DNA of 64,000 nucleotides, taken from Gnetum montanum (lineage: Eukaryota > Streptophyta > Gnetopsida > Gnetales > Gnetaceae). Shown piece by piece: positions 31,657 to 44,639 of the stretch. Position 1 is the first letter of the stretch. Each line of letters opens with the position of its first letter. Below the pieces are notes generated by a model, which was not told the origin of the DNA, did no database searches, and saw only the letters and a program-made list of their open reading frames with translations. The stretch covers positions 160,136 through 224,135 of the forward strand of contig MNCI01026969.1 in assembly GCA_015680685.1 (NCBI GenBank), written 5' to 3'. A program made the position numbers and the translations under genes.

Positions 31657-33690
31657 CTTATTAAATGATCTTTTTTTAGGTCATTGTCACTCATCTAATG
31701 ATCTTTATATTTTCAACACAACCTTTTTTCATAGCAATTCTTAGTGTTCTTTGTATTAAGCCTACAAGATATGATGATTGGATTGATTGGTGAACAAATG
31801 CTTATAATCATTTGTAGTATTTTTCTAAATATGCAGGAAAATTACTAGCTTCTCATGCCTTTATATAATTCTAATCTCAACAAAGATATCTTCTTCATTT
31901 AGAATGTCATTAACAATGGTGAAGGTATAGAAGCTTAGTTTTAGAGTCTTCAAAAGGAAAATCTATATATTATAGATCGTTATGAGGCTAAAGAGGAGCT
32001 CACCTTTGGGCTTTACTTTTATGGCTAAGGATGGATGACAAAGCTACCAAATATTTTTTTGAATTTTTCAAAGGTAGATAAAATTCTCAAGATTTAGACT
32101 ATTCAAGTTGATGATCATCTCTTTGCCTCCAAAAATGATATTTTGTAAGCCTTCTTTTATTATTATTCTAAGATATTTATTGATTCAATTCCAATTGCTT
32201 AAAAGCCATTACTCTTTTAATTGCTTAATTTTGAATGGTGCCAATCTTCTTTCCAAGGATGATCTTTCTAAGGGCTTACCACAATTTGATGACAACAAAG
32301 CCCTTGAAATAGATGGTCTTCTTGCAAAATTTCTAAAGATATTTTGGCCCACTCATTAGTACATTGTTTATAATGTTCATAAGTAGGCTCTTAATAAAAG
32401 CTCATTTGACAAATTTATTAACATTGTTGTATTAAACCTTTTTTTCAAATAGGAGATAACACTAACATAAGTAATTGGTGCCTAATTACTCTTTTTAAAT
32501 AGAATGTAGAAGATTGTTGTCAAAGACATTACTAATAAATTAAAACCTTTTCTTCCTCACCTCATCGATAAACAGCAAATTATTTTTGTCCAAGGCAAAT
32601 AAATCTCAGAGAATGTGGTTACTATTGCTTAAGGTTACTATTGCTTAAGGCTTGTATTGGGGTTTTTCTTCAAATAAAAAAGCTATTCTTCTCAAACTTG
32701 ATTTTGCTAAAGCTTATGACAAGCTTGATCGGTCCTTTTTAATAAGCATCAAAGATTGAGCACCAAAGAGCATATCAACAAAGAGCTACAAAGATGCCTC
32801 TTTAGTTAGCTGCATCAAAGGAACCTTCTTAGATGTGATTGAGCTACAAAGAGCAGTTCAACAAGGATGTCCTTTAGCTCTCTACCTTTTCATTATTGCA
32901 ACTAATGCTCTAGGAGCTATGCTTTTGCTCCTAAGAATTTCATGAGGTTAAAAGGGATAGTTTTTCCTAAAGGTGAAAAGACTGTCTTTATAGTCAATTT
33001 GCAAATGATATTTTTCTTACTTTAAAAAAAGATCATTATGATTTCACTACTACATTGACATTTATTGTAACATTTCAAGAGCCAAAATCAATTATCATTG
33101 GAAAGTTATTTTTTGTAGAGTTTAGAGCTTAAAGACCTAATTAAAGCATCAATTTCTTTTCTCATCCTTGGTCCTTGATTTATTTGGGTCTTCCATTGGA
33201 TAAAGACTTTTGCCTTTTAAGAGTTGAGCTTTCTAGATATCCTATTTGTTAAACAAAGGATTCATTTACTCATGTTTTTTGGTAGTGCTTATTTTTAAAA
33301 TAGATTTAAGACTATTCTGATTTGGTTCAAATTATTCATTAGAGTCAATCTGTTACATTCCCTTAATGCATCTTCAAAGATGATCATATTATTCAATGCT
33401 TAGCTTGGAAGATCTTGCCTTTTTAAATTATTTTATTCATTTGAAAACGTAGATTAAATACTTGGTACTAAAACATGAGCTGCATTGCTTTTGATTATGG
33501 TTTAAAGTACATTATAACTAATTGGATCCAACTTCAATGTCATACGGTAGGGTTTTAAAATAATAAAGTTCTTTTGACAAAGTATAAATTGTTAAAGGTT
33601 TTAAGTTTTGGCGGCCATCATCTTTAAATGGTGTAATTTGCTTTACTATTCTTTTTATTACCAGTTTGTAATGCTTTGTCTTAGAATTTA
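31657..33690 (+). pseudogene. LINE 1: reverse transcriptase part of ORF2 (3' fragment)
   Basis: Plus-strand relic of non-LTR reverse transcriptase. Motifs in order: DDLSKGLPQFDDNKALEIDG and LLAKFLKIFW (32260-32347), the LINE pattern before RT; LDFAKAYDKLD (about 32697-32730), the first catalytic region; VQQGCPLALYLFIIATNAL (about 32856-32912); and QFANDIFL (32995-33018), where the catalytic F/Y-A-D-D has become F-A-N-D. Stops and frameshifts are frequent. The 3' end near 33690 is approximate and no poly-A is clear. Confidence 0.8.
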
Positions 33691-34588
33691 TTGTTTGTGT
33701 AAATTATCATTTCTGCCTTTTAAGCCCGCTTTTTAGCAGCGTGTGCTCAAGCGGCCCAACCATTAAAATGCAAAACCAAATGAAAACCTGCAAACTATAA
33801 GGCTGGAGCGAAATTAGCCTCATAACGTTACTATGAAGTGGGAAACACGTTAAATGTAAAATGGATACCTACGTTGATTTAATATTTTAACGAAATTCTG
33901 AATCACGAAAGGATCTAAGCCATCATCGTTGTCACCTTTGATTATCCCAAATCCAAATACTTCGTTTGCCAGGCCATGCCTAGACCCAAAAAGACTAAAC
34001 GGACATACATAAAAATCTCCCTTACTCGGAAGACCCACCACTCAGTAAAAGTTATATCTAGCTCCAAGGAACTTAGGATGTTTACATCGTCAATGTTCAA
34101 GGATAGTCAATTCTTTTCAACAGTACCACTACATCGGTTATTGAGCCTTAGTATGAATTATTCTGAAACCACGTTACAAGGTTAATCCTAGTGATCCAAC
34201 ACTGCATCACGTGTTACACACACTCAAGACTGTAACATTGGTAATCCCTTGGCAAAGAAAATTGTTTCTTGCGATCAACAGCTTGAACCCGCTCAAGCAT
34301 GGAAGGATGACCCCATGAACTTTCCATCATCAATATCCCAAAAAAACCTTTACTTTTGAAGCATCCCACCTCTCTCATACTCATTGACTCTTAAAACAAA
34401 GATTACCCCACTGACCATGGCAGACGCACATGAAACTCTTATGCTTGCACGTGTATATATTATACTCAAAATTTAAAATAGCGCAGTGGCAGAAGGTGCG
34501 ATGTGCAAGGATACGCCGGTAAGCAGCTAATATTGGTGAAACCAATCAAAACTGGTTTTTTTATTCACAACACAAGTGTGCATGTGCA
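33691..34588. other. Low-copy-looking stretch without an identified gene
   Basis: Composition changes here: more CpG and no similarity to other parts of the window. A 63-codon minus-strand open stretch (34041-33850, containing LANEVFGFGIIKGDNDDGLD) looks protein-like, but I recognise no family and see no clear splice sites. Probably old intergenic DNA into which element G was inserted. Confidence 0.3.
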
Positions 34589-35158
34589 TGTGAGTGAGGT
34601 CTCAAGATGGAGGTTCTCCTAGTCTCTCCCATTGTTCGAGAGCCATGGAACACTCTAATTTGCCCTTCAAAGTGGCAGTCAAGTGTTAGAAAACCCATCC
34701 TCTCTTGGCAATACCAAACTAGTAGTAGGACTCCCTCCTGTTGCATCCCTCTCTAAATCCTCTTCATACTACCCTCACATGGAGAACTACATAGCCCTGA
34801 TTCTACAGTGGTTGCAGATATGTAGGTAGCTAAGATTGAATAGTTCTGGTGTGGTACCATGTTGAACCTTGTACCAAATTGTGAAAGGTCTAGGGATGAG
34901 GCACACCTTGTAGGTACATTGTCACCACTTCCACCAATGATGTCTACATGGTTGCTTGTGTAGTTGTTTACAAAGTTCTCATTTGGAGTTTAGAGGTTCT
35001 CCTTGAGTGTATTCTCTCTTGTTAAGAAGTTGTTGTGTCACTCTCTCCCTTCTAAGGGTTGCTCATTTAGAGGCATATTCTCTAGGTTCCACTTGAGATC
35101 CATTAGATCTAAGGGAATTCATTGGGCTACCAAACAATGTCAAGGCAACATTGTTATA
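34589..35158 (+). repeat. Element G 5' LTR
   Basis: 570 bp, TGTGAGTGAGG to TTGTTATA, aligned over its whole length with 40376-40947. The terminal ACA of the partner has become ATA here. Confidence 0.8.
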
Positions 35159-38100
35159 GATGGTATTGGAGCAGTTTTGTATCATGTTTTAACAAGCGTG
35201 TTACCCTTCGACAGTGTTGTACCTTCGAGGTTTCTTATTTATGATCCTTACAAATATATATCCTAGTGATATAGAATCATATCCTTATGTATTCTCTGAA
35301 GAGTTAACTTATGGTAAGACTATTAAGGTTTTCATTATGGGGTCGATGCTATGGTGTTAGCAACCCATGTATGTTGTTCTTATTAGAGGAAGTATATGAT
35401 TGTGTTGTGGTGTTGTCCTCCACTAATTTATTTGTGATTGGACTAGTTGTGGTTTTACTTTGATATGGTTGAGAGGAGTTCTATTGATAACTTATAGATT
35501 ATTGTTTGAGGAGCTCTCATCTCTAGTCTCCAATGGTTCGCATGGGATGAATTAGACCTAGTCTCTAATTTAGTCTCCACCGAGATGACATGTATCAAGA
35601 TGGCATTGATTGGATTGTGCAAGATGTGGTATCCTTGCACCCCCACTTATCTTAAGATATAGTGAGTGTGGGAATTACAAACTAGGACATGCTAATTCCC
35701 AAGTACCTTAGGATGGAGGGCCTTTGGACATGTGCTCCTAGTGAGCCTTATTCTTGATGGATCAAGATAATCAATGGTAGACTTCATATGCTTGTGTTTT
35801 CAATTGTATGTTTGTCTAGTTCTGTAGGCATGTCTTCCTTAGCTATATTTTCATGATACAAGGCTCTCTCTCTCCATGCAATTTTGCATGCATGTCCCTC
35901 TCTCCATGTCTATCGTTCATTATACAAGGCTCTATGCTCTATGCTAGGTGACAACTTGTTATTGGGATTGTTGAGGATGCATTTTAAGGCCATGTATTCC
36001 ATCCCCAAGACCAAATTGCTATGGTCCTTACTTTGATAACCTCTTATGCTTTCGGTATGGTTGTCCTTGTTGTAGACCTTTCAAGTGTTGTGTTTTCTCA
36101 GTTGAGCTGGTTGTGTTGCCCTTGGTTTTGTGGCATCACTTCTTTGATTGATGACATTTCTTTAGGTATTTTGATTTGGCAACCTTATGGAGTAGGTCAT
36201 CTTATTGATGATTCTTGTTGAGACCTCACCTCTTTTGATGAGAGTCTTTCCTTATGGACACATCCTCCTTGATGTTACTCTTCATAGTGAGAATTGGATC
36301 TCCATTGTTGATACTTCTTGTTAGCTATATCTTGGTCTCCCTCATGTTTCATGTTAAGATAACAATTTTCTAGTATCCATGCCTCTTGTGAATTTGTTAA
36401 GAATTTGATCCTAGTGGGAACCTATGTTAGTGGTTGGGAACATTTGTTGAATGTGAATCTTTGGAATTTTGAGAGTGTTCCAGTTCTCTCTCTCTTGGTG
36501 TGCATCATGATAAATTCTTTTCTGTGAGCATATCTAATTAACCCATCAAGTTTTTCATGAATGATCTTTATGCATGTTACTAAGGTATTATTGTCTATAG
36601 TGTTGTGAGACTGATATTTCTCTATTTTGTGATCATGCTTGATGGTTGTTTATGAGGTTGATGTGTTTATCATGTTCCTGCTAACTCCTTTATTTCCAAG
36701 TTATTATCTTGGCCTTGTAGGAAACACAGGTACAAAGATGCAGATAGTGATGACCTCAGTTGATTCTGTGATCACTATGTCTATGGGGAAGATATGTGCT
36801 CTTAAGATCTTCATGAATTGGTTATATGGTCTCGAAATCCTAACATTAGATTATGGATATATCAGTACCTTGCTGTGGTGAAGCAACTGGTACATCATGA
36901 TTTGTTTACCTTTTAGTGTTGGATGGACACTAACAAAGGATGGTGATCCATCGTAGACCTTATGGATATTGGGTTAACAAATGTCATAGAACATTATCCT
37001 TGGCTGTGCCATATACTGATGGCCCAAAAGTGGAAAATGCCTTGAGGTCTCACTGTGGCAAGTGATGGATTCTTAGATGGTGTTCTACATTGTTCAATTG
37101 TTATGTTTATGTCCCAATTCATTTTCTTTCAATGATAGTCTTATATTTGATCTAGTGTTATAGTTCTCCATGTACATGTAGAGACATAGACAAGTTCTTC
37201 TCAAAACAATGTGATGCAGCTTTGGTGTTGCTCCTAGTGGCCTAAACCCTTTAGCTTAGGATGGGCTCAGGTAGTTATCCTATGGCCTTCTAAGTCCAAA
37301 TGTTATGTATTATGCTTACCAAATACATTCCCACCTTTGAGTATGTAATAGTGTAATGTTGTAATGTATTCAACTTTGAAAAATCATGCACACAAAAGTG
37401 TCAAATGTTGTTTCCCTTTGTGAATCAGTTATCCCCTTATTGTAGGCCTATGCCACACCCTATGACAAGGCCAAACTTGATGTATGGTATTTCCCTATGA
37501 TTATCCTTAAAGCACCTTCTCTCTATCTCTTGAAAGTGTCCTCTATTCCTTGATATGAGATCTTTTGAAAGCTCTATGGCTGATCTCATTTTTGTAAATA
37601 GTGTTGTAATAAAGAGGCTAAGGCATGTTCTTGCCCATGCTGCTCTTGGACTAATTCTTTGTATTCTGGTGATCTTGGCATGCCTTGATGGTGTGTCCTT
37701 CAATGAGCATTCTTGAGATAGGAAAAGTTGATGGAACTCTTGCTTTTAGGTTCCTTGATTGACAAAAATCCTATTCACGAATGATTGATGATGGAATGTA
37801 GTCTAAAATTCAAACAAATTGGTTTGATGAACTTGATCTTGATAGTGGATGTCTCATGGTGGCCATGTGAGTTGTAATGGAAAACCAAATATTCAAATCA
37901 AAGGTGATGCTATCATGACCAACTACGTGGTAAAGTTGAGTTTCAAGTATTAGTACTTGAACTCCTTCTCTCATGGTTGGATGTGGTCTTTGTAGTAGTG
38001 TTTGCAAGTGTTGGGATGATGGTACATCATAGTTACACAAACTATTGATTTCTCTTGGAGGTCCTACATCATGGACTTGTATGTGTTGGAAAACACTTAA

Positions 38101-40375
38101 GACAACACTCTCATGATTGGGTGCTTATGATACTTTATGGGCTATGGCGTATCACCCTACCTCTCTAGAGTATTATTGATTATTTTAGTGTCTCAATCTC
38201 TTTGGTGGAATAACATGATTAAACACTCTATTACATAGTGATTCTCTAGCCATATGGTGTGGTCCATTCTCCATTCTGATGGATACTTTCCTTAGCTGCT
38301 ACACAACAATGCAGGTTGTATCAATATAGTTGTTCTTATAGATGGGATCCAAAAGCAATTGATGTTTTAGACTTACTCGAAGTAGTCATCCCAAGTGCCT
38401 AAATTATTGGGGCTAGTTTTTAGAGATAGGATATTGTTATTGTATTTAAATTCATGGAATCTCCTTTGTGAGATTGTGTGATTAATGTAGGCATACATCT
38501 TCTCTTATAATCAAGGTGTGATCTCATGTACTCTCTCTTAGTTTTGGAGCTCTAGAGGAACTTCCTTGTTGGGGTTCTCTGGTAAACCTCCCTTATTATA
38601 AATCCTTTGGGGATGAATTGTGGATTTTTTTGTGTTGGTAGTTGACGATGGTAATGCTCAATTGTTGCAATTTCAAATTGTCTTGATGGCCTAGTCCTCC
38701 TATGGGCAAACTATTTTTGATGACTCTTGAGTTTGTTGATTTGATCCAATGGTAAAAGGTAGTGGTGTGGCCTTGTGCATCATAATTGTTATGAATGGAA
38801 TGGACCGATCTATATGAAATGAAAACCTAGACCTCCTATGATGAAATGGAACCCCTCTTTGTGGAAGTTTGGGGTTTGAACTCTTTGGCTTTTCGAGTTA
38901 CGCATGGAGGTGGAATCAAATGTAGGTAAGACTTGTGAATCAATGTCTTTCCTAAACTGGTAGTAGTTTGACAATATGGTTGTGTTGGCTATGTGGACTA
39001 TTTGGGCCTGTATCATGGCTACAATGCAATCGGGTTATTGTTCCTATTTATAGAAGAAACCTTTCAAAGAGGATCTTTCCTTCTAGTTCAAAAATGCAAT
39101 GAAAGGTGTTGATCATGAGTTGTGGTTTTCCTTGGCATGGCAAAAATGTTTAGATTCTAGGAACCTAGATGTTCCTTAGAAAATTTATGAAAATAGTTAT
39201 CCTCGAAGATGATTCTACATGGTTCTTTGGACTAATCATTCATAAATCAGTGCTTATCCCACCTCTCAAATTAGGAAGGATAGGCTATAAGATGCAAGTA
39301 AAGCTAATCCTTTCCCATAAATGGGACATAGTGGTTGTAATGGACCATGTGGAAATAGTGGTTATGAATGGCATGTATGAAAGACTATCTTGAGGTTGGC
39401 TTTACAACCCATCCTCTACTCGTTCAAGCCTTCTAGCTAATGATCTCAATGCTAGACAAGCTCAAAAGGGGACCATTAATGAATAGTGTCACAATGTGAG
39501 GATAGCACCTTGGAGAAGTTTTCCAAACAAATTTTGGATCTTCTCTTTCTAAGAATGTAGATTATCATGTTGGATGATGAAATGTGGATTATGTGTTAGT
39601 GCATTTGTGGATGGAAAGGAAAAATTCAAGGGATCTACATCTAAACCTTGTTTTGAAGGGAGATCATGCTCAAATACCCTCCTACCATCCTAAATAGATG
39701 TTGATCTAGAAAAACAAAAGAAAATATGAGCATGATATAGATGTGGTGAACCAGCACATTGATGGTTTGATTGGCAAGATCTCATGGGTCTTTATGCCAG
39801 AAGTAGAACCTAGGATTCTTGTAAGCTTAAGTTACGTATAGAGACATAGCTCTTTTGATGCATGTTCTCTCTTTCATTTATAGTTTCCCAAGTCCATCAC
39901 CAAGGTTGAATGTGGTCCTAGTGAGCCTTCAAAATTGATGACAAAAAAGAAAGAAGAATGAATCAATGAATGCCAAGAAGCCATTTAGGATGGAACTTAG
40001 CTGGACCTATGGAAGAAGAGTACTTCTTCTTTCATAGGTATGGGTCTATGCAAGAACACAAGTCTCTAGACCCAAAAAGGAATAGATCTAGAGGAAACCT
40101 TAGAGACATTAGCACTTTGGGTTAAACTTATCCCTCTTGTCACAAAGTAGGAAAATTTTTTAGGTTCCTCCAAGTATCCTTTGCATTTCATGCAAGGTCT
40201 TGGATGGAAGGACATATTAGGTGTTGGGATTGGTAACTTCCTTCAGGCTTAGTGTTAGTTGAGTTGATGGACTCCGTGAAATTTATGGAGCTCCAAACCC
40301 ATACTTGAAGTGTACTATCAAAGCTTATCCTAGGCTTTGCTCTAAGGACATTACTTCTTTTATGCAAGGAAGGAT
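35159..40375 (+). other. Element G internal region, no gene identified
   Basis: 5.2 kb with a primer site at its left end and a purine tract at its right end. Short open stretches at 36021-36221, 36639-36881 and 39169-39393 have no recognisable family. If pol was ever present it has decayed beyond recognition by eye. Confidence 0.5.
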
Positions 40376-40947
40376 TGTAAGACAGGTCCTAGGATGGAGG
40401 TTCTCCTAGTCTCTCCCCATGGTTTTTTGGCCATGGAACACTTAATGTATCCTTGAGTGGCACTCAAGTGTTAGAAAACCCATCTTGGGTTGGTGGTACC
40501 AAGCCAATAGTAGAACTTCCTCCTATTACATCCCTTTATAAGTTCTCTTCATACTACTCTCAAATGGAAAACTATATGGCCCTAATTCTATGGTGGTCAT
40601 AGATATGTATGCAACTAGTATTGGATAGTTCTGGTGTGATGCCTAGCCGAACCTTGTACTAGATCATGAAGGGTTTGTGGGTGAGGTACATCTTGTAGAT
40701 ACATCATCACCCTTTCCACCAATGATGTCTATAGGGTTGCTTATGTACTCTTTTTCTAAGTCCTCATTTGAAGTTCATAGGTTCTCCTTGAGGTGTATTC
40801 TTTCTTGTTAAGAAGTTGTGTTTCTTTCTCCCTCCCAAGGGTTACTTTCTTATTTAGAGACATATTTCCCAAGTCTTCCATCCCAGATCCATTAGATTTA
40901 AGGAAATTAATTTGGATGTCAAATAACATCGAGGTAATGTTGTTACA
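40376..40947 (+). repeat. Element G 3' LTR
   Basis: 572 bp, TGTAAGACAGG to TTGTTACA, direct repeat of 34589-35158. Shared markers include GATGGAGGTTCTCCTAGTCT and GATAGTTCTGGTGTG. Confidence 0.8.
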
Positions 40948-41579
40948 ATTCAGCATTCATATTGACTTCTTTTTTATTCACAATGCAATTTCACATAATG
41001 TTTGATTTTCCTCCTTCAAACAAAGGCACAAGTACAATCAAAATCATTTTTGTACTCACAACCAACCCTGAGTTTCCTTGGTGAAAAAAACACTATTTTT
41101 GAAATTCACAAAGCAACTCCACAACATGTGCAATTTGGACCAATCCAAGTTGAATGGGTTTGACTTTTATTAACCCTTTTTTAATTAAAAAAAATATGAT
41201 TTTCAAAATTATTTCTAACTAATCAATCTAACCAACCTTTTTTGGATTCTTTAAACCTTCAAATTAAACATGGGTTATATTTAAACCTAGATTATAGGTT
41301 GAATAACACCTCATGTATGACTTTTCATAGCTTTTCAATAGGACAATAGATCACTTACCAAATTAAAATTTTTACTAATGCAATTTAAGTGAGTGAGCAT
41401 GACTTTTATAATGCACTTTAATTTTAGAAACAAGTCAATCATTTTAGGTCTTTTTTAAGAAGTCATCACTGATTATCCAATTATGATAATTGATTAAAAT
41501 ATCCCAATCTAATATATCCATTGACCTTATAAATAATGGGGCCTTTATTCTCATGTACGTAAGGGAATTGTTAGACCCT
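40948..41579. other. AT-rich flank without a gene
   Basis: Nothing recognisable is coded here. A 23-bp string at 41539-41561 (GGGCCTTTATTC, two variable bases, ATGTACGTA) recurs at 60589-60611 upstream of the ankyrin gene. Confidence 0.4.
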
Positions 41580-43679
41580 AAAAAATAAGTTTTATTAATA
41601 GTAAAAGAGCATCAAATACATAATCCACATCTAGTCATATAGACTAGATATAGAAGGAAAACTTAATTAACTAGGAATGTTATGCTAGGAAACATCCTCA
41701 CAAATAACTGATCCTGAAAGGAAGGAGCCCAACCTAGAAATCTACCATCCACTAAGGATCAGCTGAATTGGTAATAGAGAAAGATTGGTAGAAAATTGGA
41801 TGGAGTACATAATGCCTAAAATTATAAAGAGATACTTCCATGCCATGATTCCACTCGAATTTAAGAAGGGAAGATTTTCTGTAGAGATTCCTATTGAAGA
41901 AGGTTGCTTAGATTCATGGGTCCTCCCCATGGCTACAAAAGATGAATCAACTAGTTAATATCCAACTTGAACTTTGATGCTTGAGATATGATTTAAAAAT
42001 CAATGAGGTGGAAGATCTGAAATTTCTCTATAATAGTTAGATCATATACATCTATGCTTCCAAATATAATATAGGATAATAGGCCTAGTAATCTTCCATA
42101 GAAATATGAAATTTATAGAAGTGGTAGGAAAAAAGCCAAACATAACGTCATCTTGAGATAGCTTGCATGATGGAATAACATTGGAGGCCCCTATCCATGC
42201 ATGTTGGGCAAAGGGGCATTGCCAAAAAACATGAAAAAGAGTCTCTTTACCACCATAGAGAGGGAAATTAGGAGTGTGAATCCCAAGATCTTTGAGTTGT
42301 TTGTTGATAGGTAAACCTTGGTGAAGGAGACATCAAACAAACTGTTGAATTTTAGGAAGAGTCAGTAGTTTTTAAATATGTTGGAAGTGGAGGATCTAGA
42401 ATTTTTTTGACCCTTTTTTATGCCAAGACTTGTTACATCATTGAATAACACTTGATGAGTCATGCAAAAGTTGAAAGAGAACATGTGGCTTATAAGGTAG
42501 AAGTTTTGATCCATTAATCCATTAGAGGCCATGAAAAGTACTTTGCATCGAAACATCCAACTAGAAATGGTAATGAATAAAATTATAAACCTGAGTTAAG
42601 CAATGGTGGATTGCTTTAGAAGCCTCATATAAATTATTAAAAAAATTCCTAGAAATCCATTGATCAGCTAGTTTAAGACATCTAAGAGAAATAACTCCCT
42701 TACAAGAGCTAGCAACCCTAGTGTTCGTAATGGCAAGGGGAATGGATGACAAAGATAACCACTAGGGAAACATGTTAGAGAGAAGAGTAGGGTTAATCTT
42801 GACATTAGTCTAATTAATATAATGGTGTAAAACATGTCAAGCCTTCCAAATTCTTTTGAAAACATGAGATCCAAGAATAATGATAGTGTGGGGAGAAAGC
42901 ATCTAATTAACAAAGTGGATTTCTTTCCAAAAGGGCTTATTTTTGGGAAATTCTTGTTGAAGCCTTAATTAGAGGAGAGTCCCAATAATTTCTAGGGAAT
43001 CTAGATGTTGAACAAACCATTTAGTAACCAAGGTAAGCCCTTGTTTGAAAGAGTTAAGAAGATCCAAGCCACCCTTATTCTTAGGAAGAATAACAATATT
43101 CCAAGTGACACAATGGAAGCCTTTTTGAGAATCTTTAGAGGACCACATGAAGTCCAAAAATAATCATTCAAGCTTCTAATAAGTAGCTTGGGAGGGGGTC
43201 CAACATGAAGAATAATACACATTGGAAGAAGCATAGATAGACTTACAAATAAGGTACTTACCAACTAGAATGAGGAGTTTAGTCTTCCATTTTTCAATTT
43301 TCTTTTAAATTCAAAAAATTACTTACTCCCAAAGAATTAAGGTAAAACCTCTAAAAAGAAAGGGAATATCTAAAATCTTGATAATAATTGGGCAAATGAT
43401 AATAATTATTAGTAAAGATATAAATAGAAGATTTATCCTAATTAATAGAGGAACTCAAGAGCGAATAATATTGCTCCACCTAGGATAAGAGCCATTGAAA
43501 ATTAACAATAGTTTTTTGAACAAGAAAAAAGGATTCATCAATAAAATGCATGTTAAGAAGCTAATGTTGAGGGGAAGAGAGATAGACCTTGGTGATAACT
43601 TTATTCTGAATATCATAGTTTAAGTAATGACAAAGAACGTTAGCTACAATGATGAATAGATAAGATGTAAGAGGACATC
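41580..43679 (-). pseudogene. LINE 2: RT core and C-terminal zinc-binding region (3' fragment)
   Basis: On the minus strand from right to left: GCPLTSYLFIIVANVL (43674-43620), completing the RT motif cut by element F; MHFIDESFF (about 43550-43520), the degraded F/Y-A-D-D site; WNIVILPKNKGGLDLLNSFK (43105-43040), the classic PKxxGGLG region of plant LINE RT; and KETLFHVFWQCPFAQHAW (about 42250-42190), the zf-RVT zinc-binding domain with His and Cys in place. A 62-codon stretch at 41930-41742 and the end near 41580 complete it. Stops and frameshifts show it is dead. Confidence 0.85.
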
Positions 43680-44480
43680 TGATGAATGGCAAGGCACCCC
43701 TATGCTCAACCATACAAATACGAGCATGTATGCATGATCTGGTTGAACTTTGCAGATGGGCTAGTTGTGGCACCTAGACAATTATACGTTAATCATAGTT
43801 CATTTTCTTCCCACCTACACTAGTGGTAGCTTTGTCACATATGGTTTAGTCCAAAGTAAGGCATATGATGTTATCCTAATTCTATGTTACTCCTAATAAT
43901 AGAAAAGATAAATTGATTAGACTAATAATGGAAGCAAAACCTAAATTAGCCTATAGTGATGGTATATATCCTTAACCATCCATACATGTCTTGGACTTCA
44001 TGGGATTATTGTTGGCATGCCAAGTATTCGTACTTAAATGCTCGTGATTAAGGTGTACACATTTCACTTAATGACAGGAAAAGTAAATAACAATAAATTG
44101 GATTGTTAATTAAAGAAGACATTAAATAATTAAAAGAATGAAATTAATCTAAGTGAATTCTATAATGATGAAAGTAATCTCAATCTTATTGCCAGTCATG
44201 TACGTGTTCAAGTACATCACACTCAAACAAAGGTGTTGTACAATTACAAACATCACATTGTGGGCATGCACTATGAATAATTAGCTTGGAAGAAAGAAAC
44301 TGAAAACAAAACTACCAAAACAAAAGAACTTCTAACTTCCTAATCATAATCCTCTCACTATCTACCTAAGTGCTATATTTATAGGCTAACACAGGAATCA
44401 TGATATTTCATATATGATATCATATCCAAGCCATGATATCACATACATGATATCAGGGCCTAGCAAACTACAATTCATCA
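43680..44480 (-). repeat. Element F 3' LTR
   Basis: 801 bp. On the plus strand it runs TGATGAATGGCAAGG to CTACAATTCATCA, followed by TACCCCCATG, the complement of the polypurine tract. The decayed GATATC array is at about 44400-44455. Confidence 0.9.
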
Positions 44481-44639
44481 TACCCCCATGACTAAATAAA
44501 AACTCATCCTTAAGTTAATACAATGAGAAATGAGCCCCTTACAAAACATTATGAAGGTATGGGATTATTAACTACTAGTGACTAGCCATGTCGTAGAATG
44601 AAAACACAAAACTTGAACACAGAACACAAAATACAAAAT

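Larger units (their letters stand above)
34589..40947 (+). mobile_element. Element G: copia-type LTR element without recognisable genes
   Basis: Two similar direct repeats (34589-35158 and 40376-40947, about 570 bp each) bound 5.2 kb. Both start TGTRAG, share AGTGTTAGAAAACCCATC and end TGTTATA or TGTTACA. TGGTATTGGAGCAG (35161-35174), close to the initiator-Met primer site of copia elements, follows the first, and AAGGAAGGAT precedes the second. Flanking 5-mers (GTGCA, ATTCA) agree at three of five positions, so the target duplication is uncertain. I see no RT, integrase or protease. A CGEPAHWWF phrase near 39740 faintly resembles a zinc knuckle. A large non-autonomous derivative fits best. 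Confidence 0.7.

Noticed and set aside
39700-39860. CGEPAHWWF phrase as a copia zinc knuckle in element G
   Set aside because: The first Cys pair is absent and the frame is broken nearby, so it is too weak to call.
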